Shown: positions 16,779 to 24,397 of the stretch, one piece after another | How the letters are laid out: each line of letters starts with the position of its first letter | How positions within the stretch are numbered: position 1 is the first letter of the stretch | DNA from: Streptomyces sp. V3I8 | Lineage (GTDB): Bacteria; Actinomycetota; Actinomycetes; Streptomycetales; Streptomycetaceae | Length of the DNA: 64,000 bases | Direction: 5' to 3' | NCBI RefSeq assembly: GCF_030817535.1 | Contig: NZ_JAUSZL010000002.1 | Location: 4,278,001-4,342,000 of the forward strand | Program-made: the position numbers and the translations under genes | The notes under the pieces: generated by a model | Told to the model about the DNA's origin: nothing | The model's input: the letters and a program-made list of their open reading frames with translations, nothing else | The model's database searches: none

Positions 16779-17126
16779 GGCTCCACGCTAGGATCGCCCC
16801 TGCTCCGGCGGATCGGCCGCAGGTCCCGAAGCCTTGTCCGCCTCAGGTTGTAGGAGGGGGGCAGGCCCCACCTCCTGAAGGTGGACACGAGGCTCCGGAC
16901 CCCTGAGGGTTCGCCCCTGGGAGACGGCTCCCGCCGCACTCCGTGCGCAGTAGCCCGGACCCCGGTGTGATGCCGGAGGACTACGGCGACCCGACCGCCC
17001 GGCCGATGCGTCCGGCCACACGCCTGGCCGATACACCCGGCTGATGCGTCCGGCTGATGCGTCCGGCCGACGCACTCGGTCGATGCACTCGGTCGATGTG
17101 CCCGGGCAACGCACCTGGCGGGACGC
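16779..17126. other. Intergenic stretch with degenerate tandem repeats
   Basis: No gene is supported. From about 17000 to 17110 a 12-base motif close to GATGCGTCCGGC recurs in drifting copies (GATGCGTCCGGC twice near 17044-17070, then GACGCACTCGGT and GATGCACTCGGT). The upstream part should hold the promoter of the sigma factor. Confidence 0.6.
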
Positions 17127-18131
17127 TCAGTCGATGCGTGCGACCGGTGCGTGCATGACGTTGCGGTCGATCAGCAGCGTACGGCCGCCGTGCCGTTCCC
17201 GTACGTTCCCCGCGTACTGGTGGATGCGCCGCGCGGGCGTCCACGCGGTCCTGCGCAGTACGGGCTCACGGTGCAGTCCGTCGCGGACACCCCAGCGCGC
17301 GAACCACACGACCGCCGGCAGGTCCTGCACGCCGGCCCGCCGCGAACGCTCCATGTGGCGGATGCCCGACCCGGCACTGCTGTAGAACCCCGGCAGATAG
17401 CCTTGGCGCGACACCTCTCGGTTCCAGCCCCGCACGAACAGCAGCGTGGAACGGGCGCACTTCTTCTTCCCGTACGCGTAGGCCTCCATGTCCAGGAAGA
17501 GCGGGCTCCCCTGGCGCATACCGAGCGCCGACGCCCTGCGCACCGCGTCGCGGGCCTCCGAGGTCCCCTGCTTCCAGGGGTGCCGTCCGATCCGTACGTT
17601 CCTCTTGTGCCGCGCGAACACGCAGGTCGACTGCGAGCCCACGTACAGCGGCAGCACCCGCCAGCCCTGGCCGTGCACCGTCCGCATCCAGGCGCGCGTC
17701 AGATGGGGCTGTGCCTTGCAGGCCCGCCCGCGACCGCCGAAGTAGACCCCGACGGCCCGGTACGGGGAGGCCCGCCATCTCCGCATGGTGTCCGTGGACG
17801 GCGTGCGGCAGGTGTCGAAGGCCCGGCCCTTGAACGTGCGCGCCCCGGCTCTCGCGCCGGACTCAGGGACACGAGGGCCTGCGTCCGGGGCTCCACCCGT
17901 GTCCGGGACCCCACCCACATCCGGAGCCCCACCCGCGTCCGGGGCCGCGGAGCCCACCGGAGCGGCGTCGCGCCGTGGCCAGGGGCCCGCCTCCGCCGGT
18001 GGTGCCGCCGCGAGCCCCAGCAGGAGCAGCACGAACCCGAGTCCGACGATCATCTTGTGACATCGCAGCCAACGCATGGGCCGAGTCAACGGCCCCGACG
18101 GCGCCGACGGGGCCGGATCGGGCCCGGACAC
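17127..18131 (-). CDS. Secreted DUF1906 (glycoside-hydrolase-like, Rv2525c-like) protein
   Basis: About 334 residues. An N-terminal hydrophobic stretch (MIVGLGFVLLLLGLAAAPPAEA) is a signal peptide after MRWLRCHK, and a start at MRWL is an alternative. A low-complexity Ala/Gly/Pro spacer (VGSAAPDAGGAPDVGG) follows. The DUF1906 TIM-barrel-like domain then runs from FDTCRTPSTDTMRRW through YRAVGVYFGGRGRAC, VLPLYVGSQ, PLFLDMEAYAYG and QDLPAVVWFARWG to the end. Asp/Glu in FLDMEAY fit the active-site region. These proteins are exported and thought to act on the cell wall. The spacer repeats GGAPD-like units, another in-frame expansion. Confidence 0.85.
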   Translation of the reverse strand: MSGPDPAPSAPSGPLTRPMRWLRCHKMIVGLGFVLLLLGLAAAPPAEAGPWPRRDAAPVGSAAPDAGGAPDVGGVPDTGGAPDAGPRVPESGARAGARTFKGRAFDTCRTPSTDTMRRWRASPYRAVGVYFGGRGRACKAQPHLTRAWMRTVHGQGWRVLPLYVGSQSTCVFARHKRNVRIGRHPWKQGTSEARDAVRRASALGMRQGSPLFLDMEAYAYGKKKCARSTLLFVRGWNREVSRQGYLPGFYSSAGSGIRHMERSRRAGVQDLPAVVWFARWGVRDGLHREPVLRRTAWTPARRIHQYAGNVRERHGGRTLLIDRNVMHAPVARID

Positions 18132-18160
18132 GCGCCACGTTCATCCGTCCGCCCCGCAAT

Positions 18161-18224
18161 CAGCCGATCGGTCGGTTAGCGGATCGGACAGTTAGCCGAT
18201 CGGACGGTTAGCCGATCGGACGGT
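18161..18224. repeat. Four 16-bp tandem repeats
   Basis: Units TCAGCCGATCGGTCGG, TTAGCGGATCGGACAG and two identical TTAGCCGATCGGACGG, end to end. Each contains the palindrome CGATCG or its variant. They lie between the DUF1906 gene start and the stop of the thiolase-like gene, upstream of the former. Confidence 0.9.
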
Positions 18225-18229
18225 TCCGG

Positions 18230-19402
18230 TCAGCTCCGGTCGTCCGAACCGAGGATCAGTCCCGATGTCGGAACGCCCGTCCCCGAGGTCACCAGGACCC
18301 GGCCGGCTCCGCGCACCTGGTTGACGGACGAACCGCGGAGTTGCCGTACCCCTTCCGCCACACCGTTCATCCCGTGCAGATACGCCTCACCCAGCTGTCC
18401 GCCGTGGGTGTTCAGCGGCAGCCGCCCCTCCGCCACGAAATCCGCGGCCTCCCCCGGCCCGCAGAACCCGAACTCCTCCAACTGCGTCAGCACGAACGGC
18501 GTGAAGTGGTCGTAGAGGATCCCGACGTCGATCCCGGCCGGCCTCAGCCCCGAGGTACGCCACAGCTGCCGCGCCACCACGCCCATCTCCGGCAACCCCG
18601 TCAGGTCGTCCCGGTAGAAGCTGGTCATCTGCTCCTGGGCCCGCCCCGCGCCCTGGGCCGCCGCCACGATCACGGCCGGTGGATGCGGCAGGTCGCGGGC
18701 CCGCTCCACCGAGGTGACGACCAGGGCCTGACCGCCGTCGGTCTCCTGACAGCAGTCGAGCAGCCGCAGCGGCTCGGCGATCCACCGCGAGGCCGCGTGA
18801 TCCGCGAGCGTGATCGGTCTGCCGTGGAAGTACGCCGCCGGATTGGTCGCCGCGTGCGTCCGGTCGACGACCGCGACCTGCCCGAACGCCTCGGGAGTCA
18901 GCCCGTACGTGTGCAGGTAGCGCCGGGCCGCCATCGCCACCCAGGACGCGGGCGTCAGCAGTCCGAAGGGCAGGGCCCAGCCGAGCGCGGCGCCCTCGGC
19001 GGACGGCTGCCGGCGCTGGACCCCGGAACCGAATCTGCGCCCCGACCGCTCGTTGAACGCCCGGTAGCAGACCACCACGTCCGCGACCCCCGCGGCCACC
19101 GCGAGCGCGGCCTGTTGGACGGTCGCGCAGGCCGCTCCGCCGCCGTAGTGGACGCGGGAGAAGAAGGACAGCTCGCCGATACCGGCCGCCTGGGCGACGG
19201 TGATCTCGGGGCTCGTGTCCATCGTGAACGTCACCATGCCGTCCACGTCGCCCGGCGTGAGCCCCGCGTCGTCCAGCGCGGCCCGCACCGCCTCGACCGC
19301 GAGCCGCAGTTCACTGCGTCCCGAGTCCTTGGAGAACTCGGTGGCGCCGATCCCGACGACGGCCGCCCGCCCGCCGAGGCTGTCCTTCGCCCGTACGCTC
19401 AT
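18230..19402 (-). CDS. Thiolase-like lipid-transfer protein (Ltp2-like)
   Basis: 390 residues, starting AAVVGIGATEFSKDSGRSELRLAVEAVRAALDDAGL, the signature of the SCP-x/thiolase-like Ltp group. VHYGGGAACATVQQAALAVAAG holds the Cys region and the C-terminus has NTHGGQLGEAYLHGMNGVAEGVRQLRG. In steroid side-chain degradation Ltp2 is the retro-aldolase working with the DUF35 domain of ChsH2. It is the last gene of a five-gene operon; its ATG overlaps the stop of the MaoC gene. Assignment to the family is firm. The substrate (steroid-like acyl-CoA) is inferred from operon order. Confidence 0.88.
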   Translation of the reverse strand: MSVRAKDSLGGRAAVVGIGATEFSKDSGRSELRLAVEAVRAALDDAGLTPGDVDGMVTFTMDTSPEITVAQAAGIGELSFFSRVHYGGGAACATVQQAALAVAAGVADVVVCYRAFNERSGRRFGSGVQRRQPSAEGAALGWALPFGLLTPASWVAMAARRYLHTYGLTPEAFGQVAVVDRTHAATNPAAYFHGRPITLADHAASRWIAEPLRLLDCCQETDGGQALVVTSVERARDLPHPPAVIVAAAQGAGRAQEQMTSFYRDDLTGLPEMGVVARQLWRTSGLRPAGIDVGILYDHFTPFVLTQLEEFGFCGPGEAADFVAEGRLPLNTHGGQLGEAYLHGMNGVAEGVRQLRGSSVNQVRGAGRVLVTSGTGVPTSGLILGSDDRS

Positions 19403-19848
19403 GGCCGCGGCACCGTGCCCGTCCCCGGCTGCGGCTGCGGCTGCGGCTGCGGCACCGTGACCGTGACCGTCCCGGTGACGTGGTCGCCGAGGCCGTTGGC
19501 GCCGACGACCCGTACCGTCGCCGTGTCACCCCGGACGTCCTCCACCACGCCGGTCAGCACCATCGTGTCGCCCGGGTGGTTGGGCGCGCCCAGCCTGATC
19601 GCCACCTTGCGCAGTACGGCCGCGGGCCCGAAGTGGTCGGTGATGTACCGCCCGACCAGCCCGTTGGTCGTCAGGATGTTCATGAAGATGTCCGGCGAAC
19701 CCTTCCGCCGCGCCGACTCGGTGTCGTGGTGCACGTCCTGGTAGTCCCGCGACGCGATCGCCCCGGCGACGACGAGCGTGCGGGTGATCGCGATCTCCAG
19801 CGGCGGCAGCGTGTCACCGGCCCGCGGCGGCCCGGCCCCGATGGTCAC
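19399..19848 (-). CDS. MaoC-family hydratase (ChsH1-like)
   Basis: 149 residues from GTG 19848, which overlaps the stop of the upstream dehydrogenase gene (GTGA). RDYQDVHHDTESARRKGSPDIFMNILTTNGLVGRYITDHFG is the hotdog hydratase pattern with the Asp/His catalytic dyad (DVHHD). The small size matches ChsH1 of the mycobacterial igr operon, which pairs with a MaoC-DUF35 protein to hydrate the enoyl-CoA. The C-terminal tail is a PQ dipeptide repeat (19430-19455, GGCTGC units), an oddity shared with other genes of this operon. Confidence 0.85.
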   Translation of the reverse strand: MTIGAGPPRAGDTLPPLEIAITRTLVVAGAIASRDYQDVHHDTESARRKGSPDIFMNILTTNGLVGRYITDHFGPAAVLRKVAIRLGAPNHPGDTMVLTGVVEDVRGDTATVRVVGANGLGDHVTGTVTVTVPQPQPQPQPGTGTVPRP

Positions 19849-20948
19849 GCGTCCTCCTCGGCGTGCACGATCGCCGCACCCAGCTCCTGCAGCAGTTCGC
19901 TCCCGCATCCCAGGTACGCGTCCAGTTGCCGTCCCCACAGGAAGTGCCGGTGCACGGGATGTTCGAGGTCGGCGCCCGTGCCGCCGTGCAGATGCTGCCC
20001 CGCGTGGACGACGCGCTGTCCCGCCTCCGAGGCCCACCAGGCGGCGGTCAGTGCGTGCGTGGCGTACTCCAGCCCTTCGTCCCTGCGCCATGCCGCCTCG
20101 TACGCCGTGACCCGTATCGCCTCGGTGTCCAGGTGGGCGTCGGCCGCGCGGAGCTGGACCGCCTGCCTTGTGGCGAGGGGCCGTCCGAACTGCTCGCGGG
20201 TGTTGGTGTGCGCCACCGCCCTGGCCACCGAGCCGGCGCACACTCCGGCCTGCAGCCCCGCGAAGGCCGTACGCGCGGTGGCGAGCACGTCGTCGTACGC
20301 CGCGACGTCGCTGCCGACACCGTTACCGAAATTACCGGCGTTGCCGTTGTCCGCGCCGCTCCGGCCGTTCCCTCCGCCGGGGGCGCCGAGCCGTTCGGCC
20401 GGGGTGGCGGCGAGGGTCAGGCGTCCGGCCGACCACGGGGCCGTCAGCTCGACCGGCTCGCATCCCGCGTCGGCGGTCCGTACGAGCCACAGCCGGTGCG
20501 CGTCGTCGGCGACGAGCACGTGCGTGGCGTCGCGGAGCCACGGCACCGCGGGGACCACGCCGGTCAGCTCCCCGCGCGCACCCTCCCGTACGGCGGGCGC
20601 GGAAAGCGCGCCGGTCACCACGACCGTCCCGGCCGCGATGCCGGGCAGCAGCCGTTCCCGCTGGCCGGCCGAACCGTGCGCCGACAGCGCCAGCAGCCCG
20701 TAGACACAGCTCGCGGCGAACGGCACCTGCGCCGTCGTACGCCCCTGTTCCTCCAGCAGGAGCACCAGTCCGAGGAGCCCGATGTCCTCGACCGCGCCCG
20801 GCAGCCCCGCCTCGCACAGGGCTTTCCACAGCTCGCCGTCGCTGCCCGTCCCGGCCGCCGTCAGCCGCTCGTGCGTGGCCAGGTCGCCGAAGATCCGCGC
20901 GGCCAGATCGCGGGCCGCCACCTGCTCCTGCGCCGGTGTGAAGTCCAT
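19845..20948 (-). CDS. Acyl-CoA dehydrogenase, short subunit (ChsE1/FadE28-like)
   Basis: 367 residues, MDFTPAQEQVAARDLAARIFGDLATHERL at the N-terminus. The central flavin-binding beta region is degenerate (VVTGALSAPAVREGA) and the C-terminal four-helix domain is intact (TNTREQFGRPLATRQAVQLRAADAHLD, then HGGTGADLEHPVHRHF). This matches the smaller partner of heteromeric actinobacterial acyl-CoA dehydrogenases, which need a second subunit, here probably the 21990-23402 product. A Gly/Asn-rich insert (GGGNGRSGADNGNAGNFGNG) interrupts the middle. It is coupled to both neighbours. Confidence 0.88.
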   Translation of the reverse strand: MDFTPAQEQVAARDLAARIFGDLATHERLTAAGTGSDGELWKALCEAGLPGAVEDIGLLGLVLLLEEQGRTTAQVPFAASCVYGLLALSAHGSAGQRERLLPGIAAGTVVVTGALSAPAVREGARGELTGVVPAVPWLRDATHVLVADDAHRLWLVRTADAGCEPVELTAPWSAGRLTLAATPAERLGAPGGGNGRSGADNGNAGNFGNGVGSDVAAYDDVLATARTAFAGLQAGVCAGSVARAVAHTNTREQFGRPLATRQAVQLRAADAHLDTEAIRVTAYEAAWRRDEGLEYATHALTAAWWASEAGQRVVHAGQHLHGGTGADLEHPVHRHFLWGRQLDAYLGCGSELLQELGAAIVHAEEDA

Positions 20949-20949
20949 G

Positions 20950-21993
20950 TCAGCCGCCGCTCCCCTCGATGGCGCGGAAGACCGGCAGTTCCAGTTCCTC
21001 GTCCACCCACTCGAACTCCAGTCGCACCGGCATCCCGATCCGCACCCGGTCGTGCGGCACGCCCACCACGTTGCTGATCATCCGTACGCCCTCGGCGAGC
21101 TCGACCAGCACCACGGCGTACGGCGGGTCGAAGGCCGGGAAGGGCGGGTGGTGCATCACCACGTACGAGTAGACGGTCCCCCCGCCGGCCGCCTCGACCG
21201 TGTCCCACTCCAGGCAGCCGCAGGCGTTGCACCCCGGCAGCCAGGGAAAACGCAGGGTCCGGCACCCCTCGCACCGCTGGATGAGCAGATGGTGCCGGGA
21301 CACGCCCTCCCAGAAGCCGGTGTTGTCCCGGTTGACCACGGGGCGGGGCCGTCGGGGCGGCGGAACCACGGCACGCTCCCGGACCGCAGGCGCGTACTTG
21401 AGGATCCGGAACCGGTGCGTCCCCGCCGGCTCGCCTCCTGCCCGTACCTCCATCCGCGTCGTGACGAAGTACCCCGTGCCCAGTCCGGTCGTCTTGCGCT
21501 CCGAGACCGACTCGATCATCGCGTCGAAGGTGATCCGGTCCCCGGGCCGCAGCGGTCGCAGGTACTCCTGCTCGCAGTCGGTGGCGACCACCGAGGTGTA
21601 CCCGGCGTCGTCGAGCAGCCCGAGCAGTTCGAGGTACGCCGCCGAGCGGCCCCCGTGCCCGGACAGTCCCCCCATCGTCCAGGCCTGGAGCATGGTGGGC
21701 GGAGCGATGGCGTCCGCGCCGGTGTACGCCGGATTCGTGTCCCCCATCGCCTCGCACCAGTGCCGGATCATGGGTTCGTTGACCAGGTCCTTGCCCACCC
21801 CCCCGGCGCCGGCCACCCGTCCCTCGTACGCCTTCAGCCGCGCGTACACGTCGTCGCGTCCGGCCTCGGTCCCGGGTACGGCCTCGGTCCCGGGTACGGG
21901 GCTGGGCACGGGGGCGGAGCTGGGCACGGGGCCGGAGGCGGAGCTGGGGGCGGGCGGCGCTCCTTCACCGCCCGGCACGGTCCGCCCGCTCAC
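20950..21993 (-). CDS. MaoC hydratase fused to DUF35 zinc-ribbon/OB-fold (ChsH2-like)
   Basis: 347 residues. The first 45 or so are a low-complexity Pro/Ser/Val extension containing two copies of an 18-bp unit (VPGTEA). The MaoC/hotdog domain runs over about 48-200 (NEPMIRHWCEAMGDTNPAYT). The DUF35 domain starts near 225 with a zinc ribbon (CEGCRTLRFPWLPGCNACG) followed by an OB-fold. In Mycobacterium, ChsH2 has this exact fusion: the MaoC part pairs with ChsH1 and the DUF35 part with Ltp2. Both presumed partners are encoded downstream here. Confidence 0.88.
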   Translation of the reverse strand: MSGRTVPGGEGAPPAPSSASGPVPSSAPVPSPVPGTEAVPGTEAGRDDVYARLKAYEGRVAGAGGVGKDLVNEPMIRHWCEAMGDTNPAYTGADAIAPPTMLQAWTMGGLSGHGGRSAAYLELLGLLDDAGYTSVVATDCEQEYLRPLRPGDRITFDAMIESVSERKTTGLGTGYFVTTRMEVRAGGEPAGTHRFRILKYAPAVRERAVVPPPRRPRPVVNRDNTGFWEGVSRHHLLIQRCEGCRTLRFPWLPGCNACGCLEWDTVEAAGGGTVYSYVVMHHPPFPAFDPPYAVVLVELAEGVRMISNVVGVPHDRVRIGMPVRLEFEWVDEELELPVFRAIEGSGG

Positions 21994-23402
21994 CGCCGTC
22001 CCCTGGTCATCCCGAGCCGCATCGTCGCCACGATCTCCCGCTGCACCTCGCTCACCCCGCCCCCGAAGGTGTTGATCTGCGCCGCCCTGTTCATCCGCTC
22101 CAGCTCGCCGTCACCGAAGACACCCGGCGAACCGGCACGGACCAGCGCGTCCGGTCCGACGATCTCCTGGCACATCCGGTACACCGCGACCGCCGATTCG
22201 GTGCCCGTGAATTTCACCCCGGCGGCATCTCCGGGCGCCGGTCCGCCGGCTCCCACGTCGCCCACCAGACGCCAGTTGAGCAGGCGCGTCGCCGCCAGCC
22301 GGGCATGTGCCTCGGCCAGCCTCGAACGCACCCACGGCTCGTCGGTCCTGCGCCGCCCGGTCACCGGATCGGGTGTGCGGGCGGCGGCCAGCGCGGCCGC
22401 GTAGAAGTCCTCGGCCTGCATGCCGAGGGCCGCCAGCGCGACCCGCTCGTGGTTGAGCTGGCTGGTGATGAGTTCCCAGCCGCCGTTCTCCGCGCCGACG
22501 AGACGGGAGGCCGGGACCCGGATCCCGTCGTAGTACGTGGCGGTCGTGGTCAGTCCGCCCACGGTTTCGACGGGCGTCCACGAGAACCCGGGAGCGTCCG
22601 TGGGGACCAGCAGGATCGAGATGCCCTCGTGTTTCGGCGCATCCGGGTCCGTACGGCAGGCGAGCCAGATCCAGTCGGCGTGCTGGGCGTTGGAGGTGAA
22701 CACCTTCTGCCCGTCGACGAGCCACTCGGCGTCTCCCCGGGCACCGTCCTCCTGGGCACCGTCCTCCTGGGTGCTGTTTCCCCGGGCGCTGTTTCCCTGG
22801 ACGCTGTTTCCCTGGACGCTGTTTCCCTGGACGCTGTTTCCCTGGACGCTGTTTCCCTGGACGCTGTTTCCCTGGACGCTGTTTCCCTGGACGCTGTTTC
22901 CCTGGACGCTGTTTCCCTGGACGCTGTTTCCCTGGACGCTGTTTCCCTGGACGCTGTTTCCCTGGACGCTGTTTCCCTGCGCACCGACCCGCACGGCCCG
23001 TGTCCGCAGCGAGGCCAGGTCCGTGCCCGCCGAGGGCTCGCTGTACCCGATCGCGAACACGAGTTCGCCACGCAGGATCCGTGGCAGGAAGAAGTCCTTC
23101 TGCTCCTCGGTCCCGTATTTCATGAGCGTCGGCCCGACCGTGTTCAGCGTGACCATGGAGACCGGGGCCCCCGCCCGACAGGCCTCGTCGAAGAAGACGA
23201 ACTGCTCGTCGGCGCCGCGTCCCTGTCCTCCGTAGGCCTCCGGCCAGCCGATCCCCAGCCATCCGTCGGCGCCGATCCGCCGCAGGAGCGCCCGCCGCCC
23301 GTCGTGACCGGCGGGGGGTGGCCCGCCCGGCATCAGGCTCCTGAAGTACGTACGGAGTTCGGCACGCAGTCGTCGCTGACGCTGGGTGGGGGCGAGGTGC
23401 AC
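21990..23402 (-). CDS. Acyl-CoA dehydrogenase, catalytic-type subunit with a large repeat insert (ChsE2/FadE29-like)
   Basis: 470 residues; the family norm is about 385-390. It reads normally through GYSEPSAGTDLASLRTRAVRVG (FAD/substrate loop). Then residues about 141-221 are a repeat of QGNSV pentapeptides that ends in QEDGA units before the fold resumes at WLVDGQKVFTSNAQHADWIW. The helical domain has LNHERVALAALG and EIVGPDALVR, and the end is EVQREIVATMRLG. The insert sits in a surface beta-turn (the short DG loop of relatives), so activity may survive. First gene of the operon. Its ATG at 23402 follows an operator-like palindrome; its stop overlaps the next gene. Confidence 0.9.
   Translation of the reverse strand: MHLAPTQRQRRLRAELRTYFRSLMPGGPPPAGHDGRRALLRRIGADGWLGIGWPEAYGGQGRGADEQFVFFDEACRAGAPVSMVTLNTVGPTLMKYGTEEQKDFFLPRILRGELVFAIGYSEPSAGTDLASLRTRAVRVGAQGNSVQGNSVQGNSVQGNSVQGNSVQGNSVQGNSVQGNSVQGNSVQGNSVQGNSVQGNSVQGNSARGNSTQEDGAQEDGARGDAEWLVDGQKVFTSNAQHADWIWLACRTDPDAPKHEGISILLVPTDAPGFSWTPVETVGGLTTTATYYDGIRVPASRLVGAENGGWELITSQLNHERVALAALGMQAEDFYAAALAAARTPDPVTGRRRTDEPWVRSRLAEAHARLAATRLLNWRLVGDVGAGGPAPGDAAGVKFTGTESAVAVYRMCQEIVGPDALVRAGSPGVFGDGELERMNRAAQINTFGGGVSEVQREIVATMRLGMTRGRR
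22741..22980 (-). repeat. 16-unit 15-bp minisatellite inside the acyl-CoA dehydrogenase gene
   Basis: On the plus strand: two GCACCGTCCTCCTGG, one GTGCTGTTTCCCCGG, one GCGCTGTTTCCCTGG, then twelve copies of ACGCTGTTTCCCTGG, identical except for the final base. Divergent units at one end and identical units at the other indicate recent growth from one side. The 15-bp length keeps the frame. Confidence 0.97.
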
Positions 23403-23441
23403 GACGACGGCCCTCCCGGGAGTGACCTCGCACGAACAAGG

Positions 23442-23458
23442 TTTTCTGACTGTCCGTC
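23442..23458. promoter_or_regulatory. Candidate operator of the igr-like operon
   Basis: TCTGAC and GTCAGA form a perfect six-base inverted repeat around TGTCC, 40 bases upstream of the first dehydrogenase start. AACAAGGTT lies just beside it at 23432-23440. The layout suits a TetR-type repressor. Confidence 0.45.
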
Positions 23459-23605
23459 AGATACCCCGCACTGTCAAGGCCGAAACCAAGGTCGAGGCCG
23501 AGGCCGAGGCCGCGCGACGCACGGACGGACAGACGTCTGCGCGACGGCGCCGAAGCACCGCCGCGCAAACGTGTCATCACCCCTTGAAGCACCCCACCAG
23601 GGAGG

Positions 23606-23646
23606 CTGCCGACCGCCGGGGGTCTCCGGTCCCCGGCGGCCGACAG
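23606..23646 (-). terminator. Terminator of the small secreted-protein gene
   Basis: CTGCCGACCGCCGGGG pairs with CCCCGGCGGCCGACAG, with one mismatch, around a short loop. It starts two bases after the stop of the 23648-23959 gene. Confidence 0.8.
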
Positions 23647-23647
23647 C

Positions 23648-23959
23648 TCACCAGAGGTTGGTGAAGTTGACGGCGATGTTCTCGTTCGACTGATCGATGG
23701 CCGTGAACGCGGAACCGTTCACCTGGGCCGTATTGCTCTGGTTCGAGGCCCCGGAGCCGGCGGCCTGTTGCTGTGTCGTGGACGAGGTGCCGAAGTTGTC
23801 GCCGCCGACACCGCTGCCGTCGACGGCCGCCGCAGCCGCGTTCGATCCGTTGTCCGCGAAAGAGCTGCTGCCGGCCACGGCCACACCCGAGAAGAGGGCG
23901 GCGACGAGCGGCAGGGCCGCCGCAGCGGCGAGAACGCGGGCGGTACGGATACTTGCCAT
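23648..23959 (-). CDS. Small secreted protein, Ser/Asn/Gln-rich (rodlin- or curlin-like in composition)
   Basis: 103 residues from ATG 23959 with GGAGGAACAG upstream. MASIRTARVLAAAAALPLV starts a signal peptide cleaved near VAVAG. The mature part is polar and low in charge: SSSFADNGSNAAAAAVDGSG, then STTQQQAAGSGASNQSNTAQ and GSAFTAIDQSNENIAVNF. The NQSNTAQ/DQSNENIAVN spacing resembles amyloid-type or rodlin-like strands. I do not recognise the family; a surface or spore-coat role is inference. A strong terminator follows. Confidence 0.75.
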   Translation of the reverse strand: MASIRTARVLAAAAALPLVAALFSGVAVAGSSSFADNGSNAAAAAVDGSGVGGDNFGTSSTTQQQAAGSGASNQSNTAQVNGSAFTAIDQSNENIAVNFTNLW

Positions 23960-24397
23960 TTCTGTTCCTCCAGGAGCACGAAGTACGTGCCGGTCGGGAC
24001 CGGTCGGTACGGCCGGCACGGTTGGTACGGCCAGCGCTGATACGGCTGCTCTAGGGGCGGTCGGCCGACCGCCCCGGTGTTCGTTCACGACGTCGCGGGA
24101 TCAGAGTTGCCCACCGAATCCCCGGTGAACCACCCCGGAAGCCGCTATTCGCTCGCAAGCGTGAGGACATGTCGATAAACCCCCTTCACGCCACCAAAGC
24201 CGCAGTTCAGGACGGCAAGGACGCCCCGATCCCGTACGCCGCAAGGGATGAAGCGTTCCGTCACGTTTTCGGCCAATCTCTCCGGCGGGTTTTCGCACCC
24301 CTCCCCGACCGGGCCGAAGCCCCCACCGACACCCGGGAGCAGACCCTCGAAGCCCCGCCCTCTTCCCTTTTTCGAACACCCGTACGAACATAGAACC
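23960..24397. other. Divergent intergenic region
   Basis: It lies between the start of the secreted-protein gene and the start of the prim-pol gene, so both promoters should be here. From 23985 to 24065 the sequence repeats CGGTACGG/GGTACGGCC words. No gene or strong hairpin is seen. Confidence 0.5.

Noticed and set aside
22741..22980. Regular repeat resembling a CRISPR array
   Set aside because: Units are contiguous without spacers and in frame with a dehydrogenase. No cas genes are present.
23432..23440. A KstR operator (AACNNGTT) before the igr-like operon
   Set aside because: The half-sites AAC and GTT are three bases apart, not two, so the match to the KstR consensus is poor.
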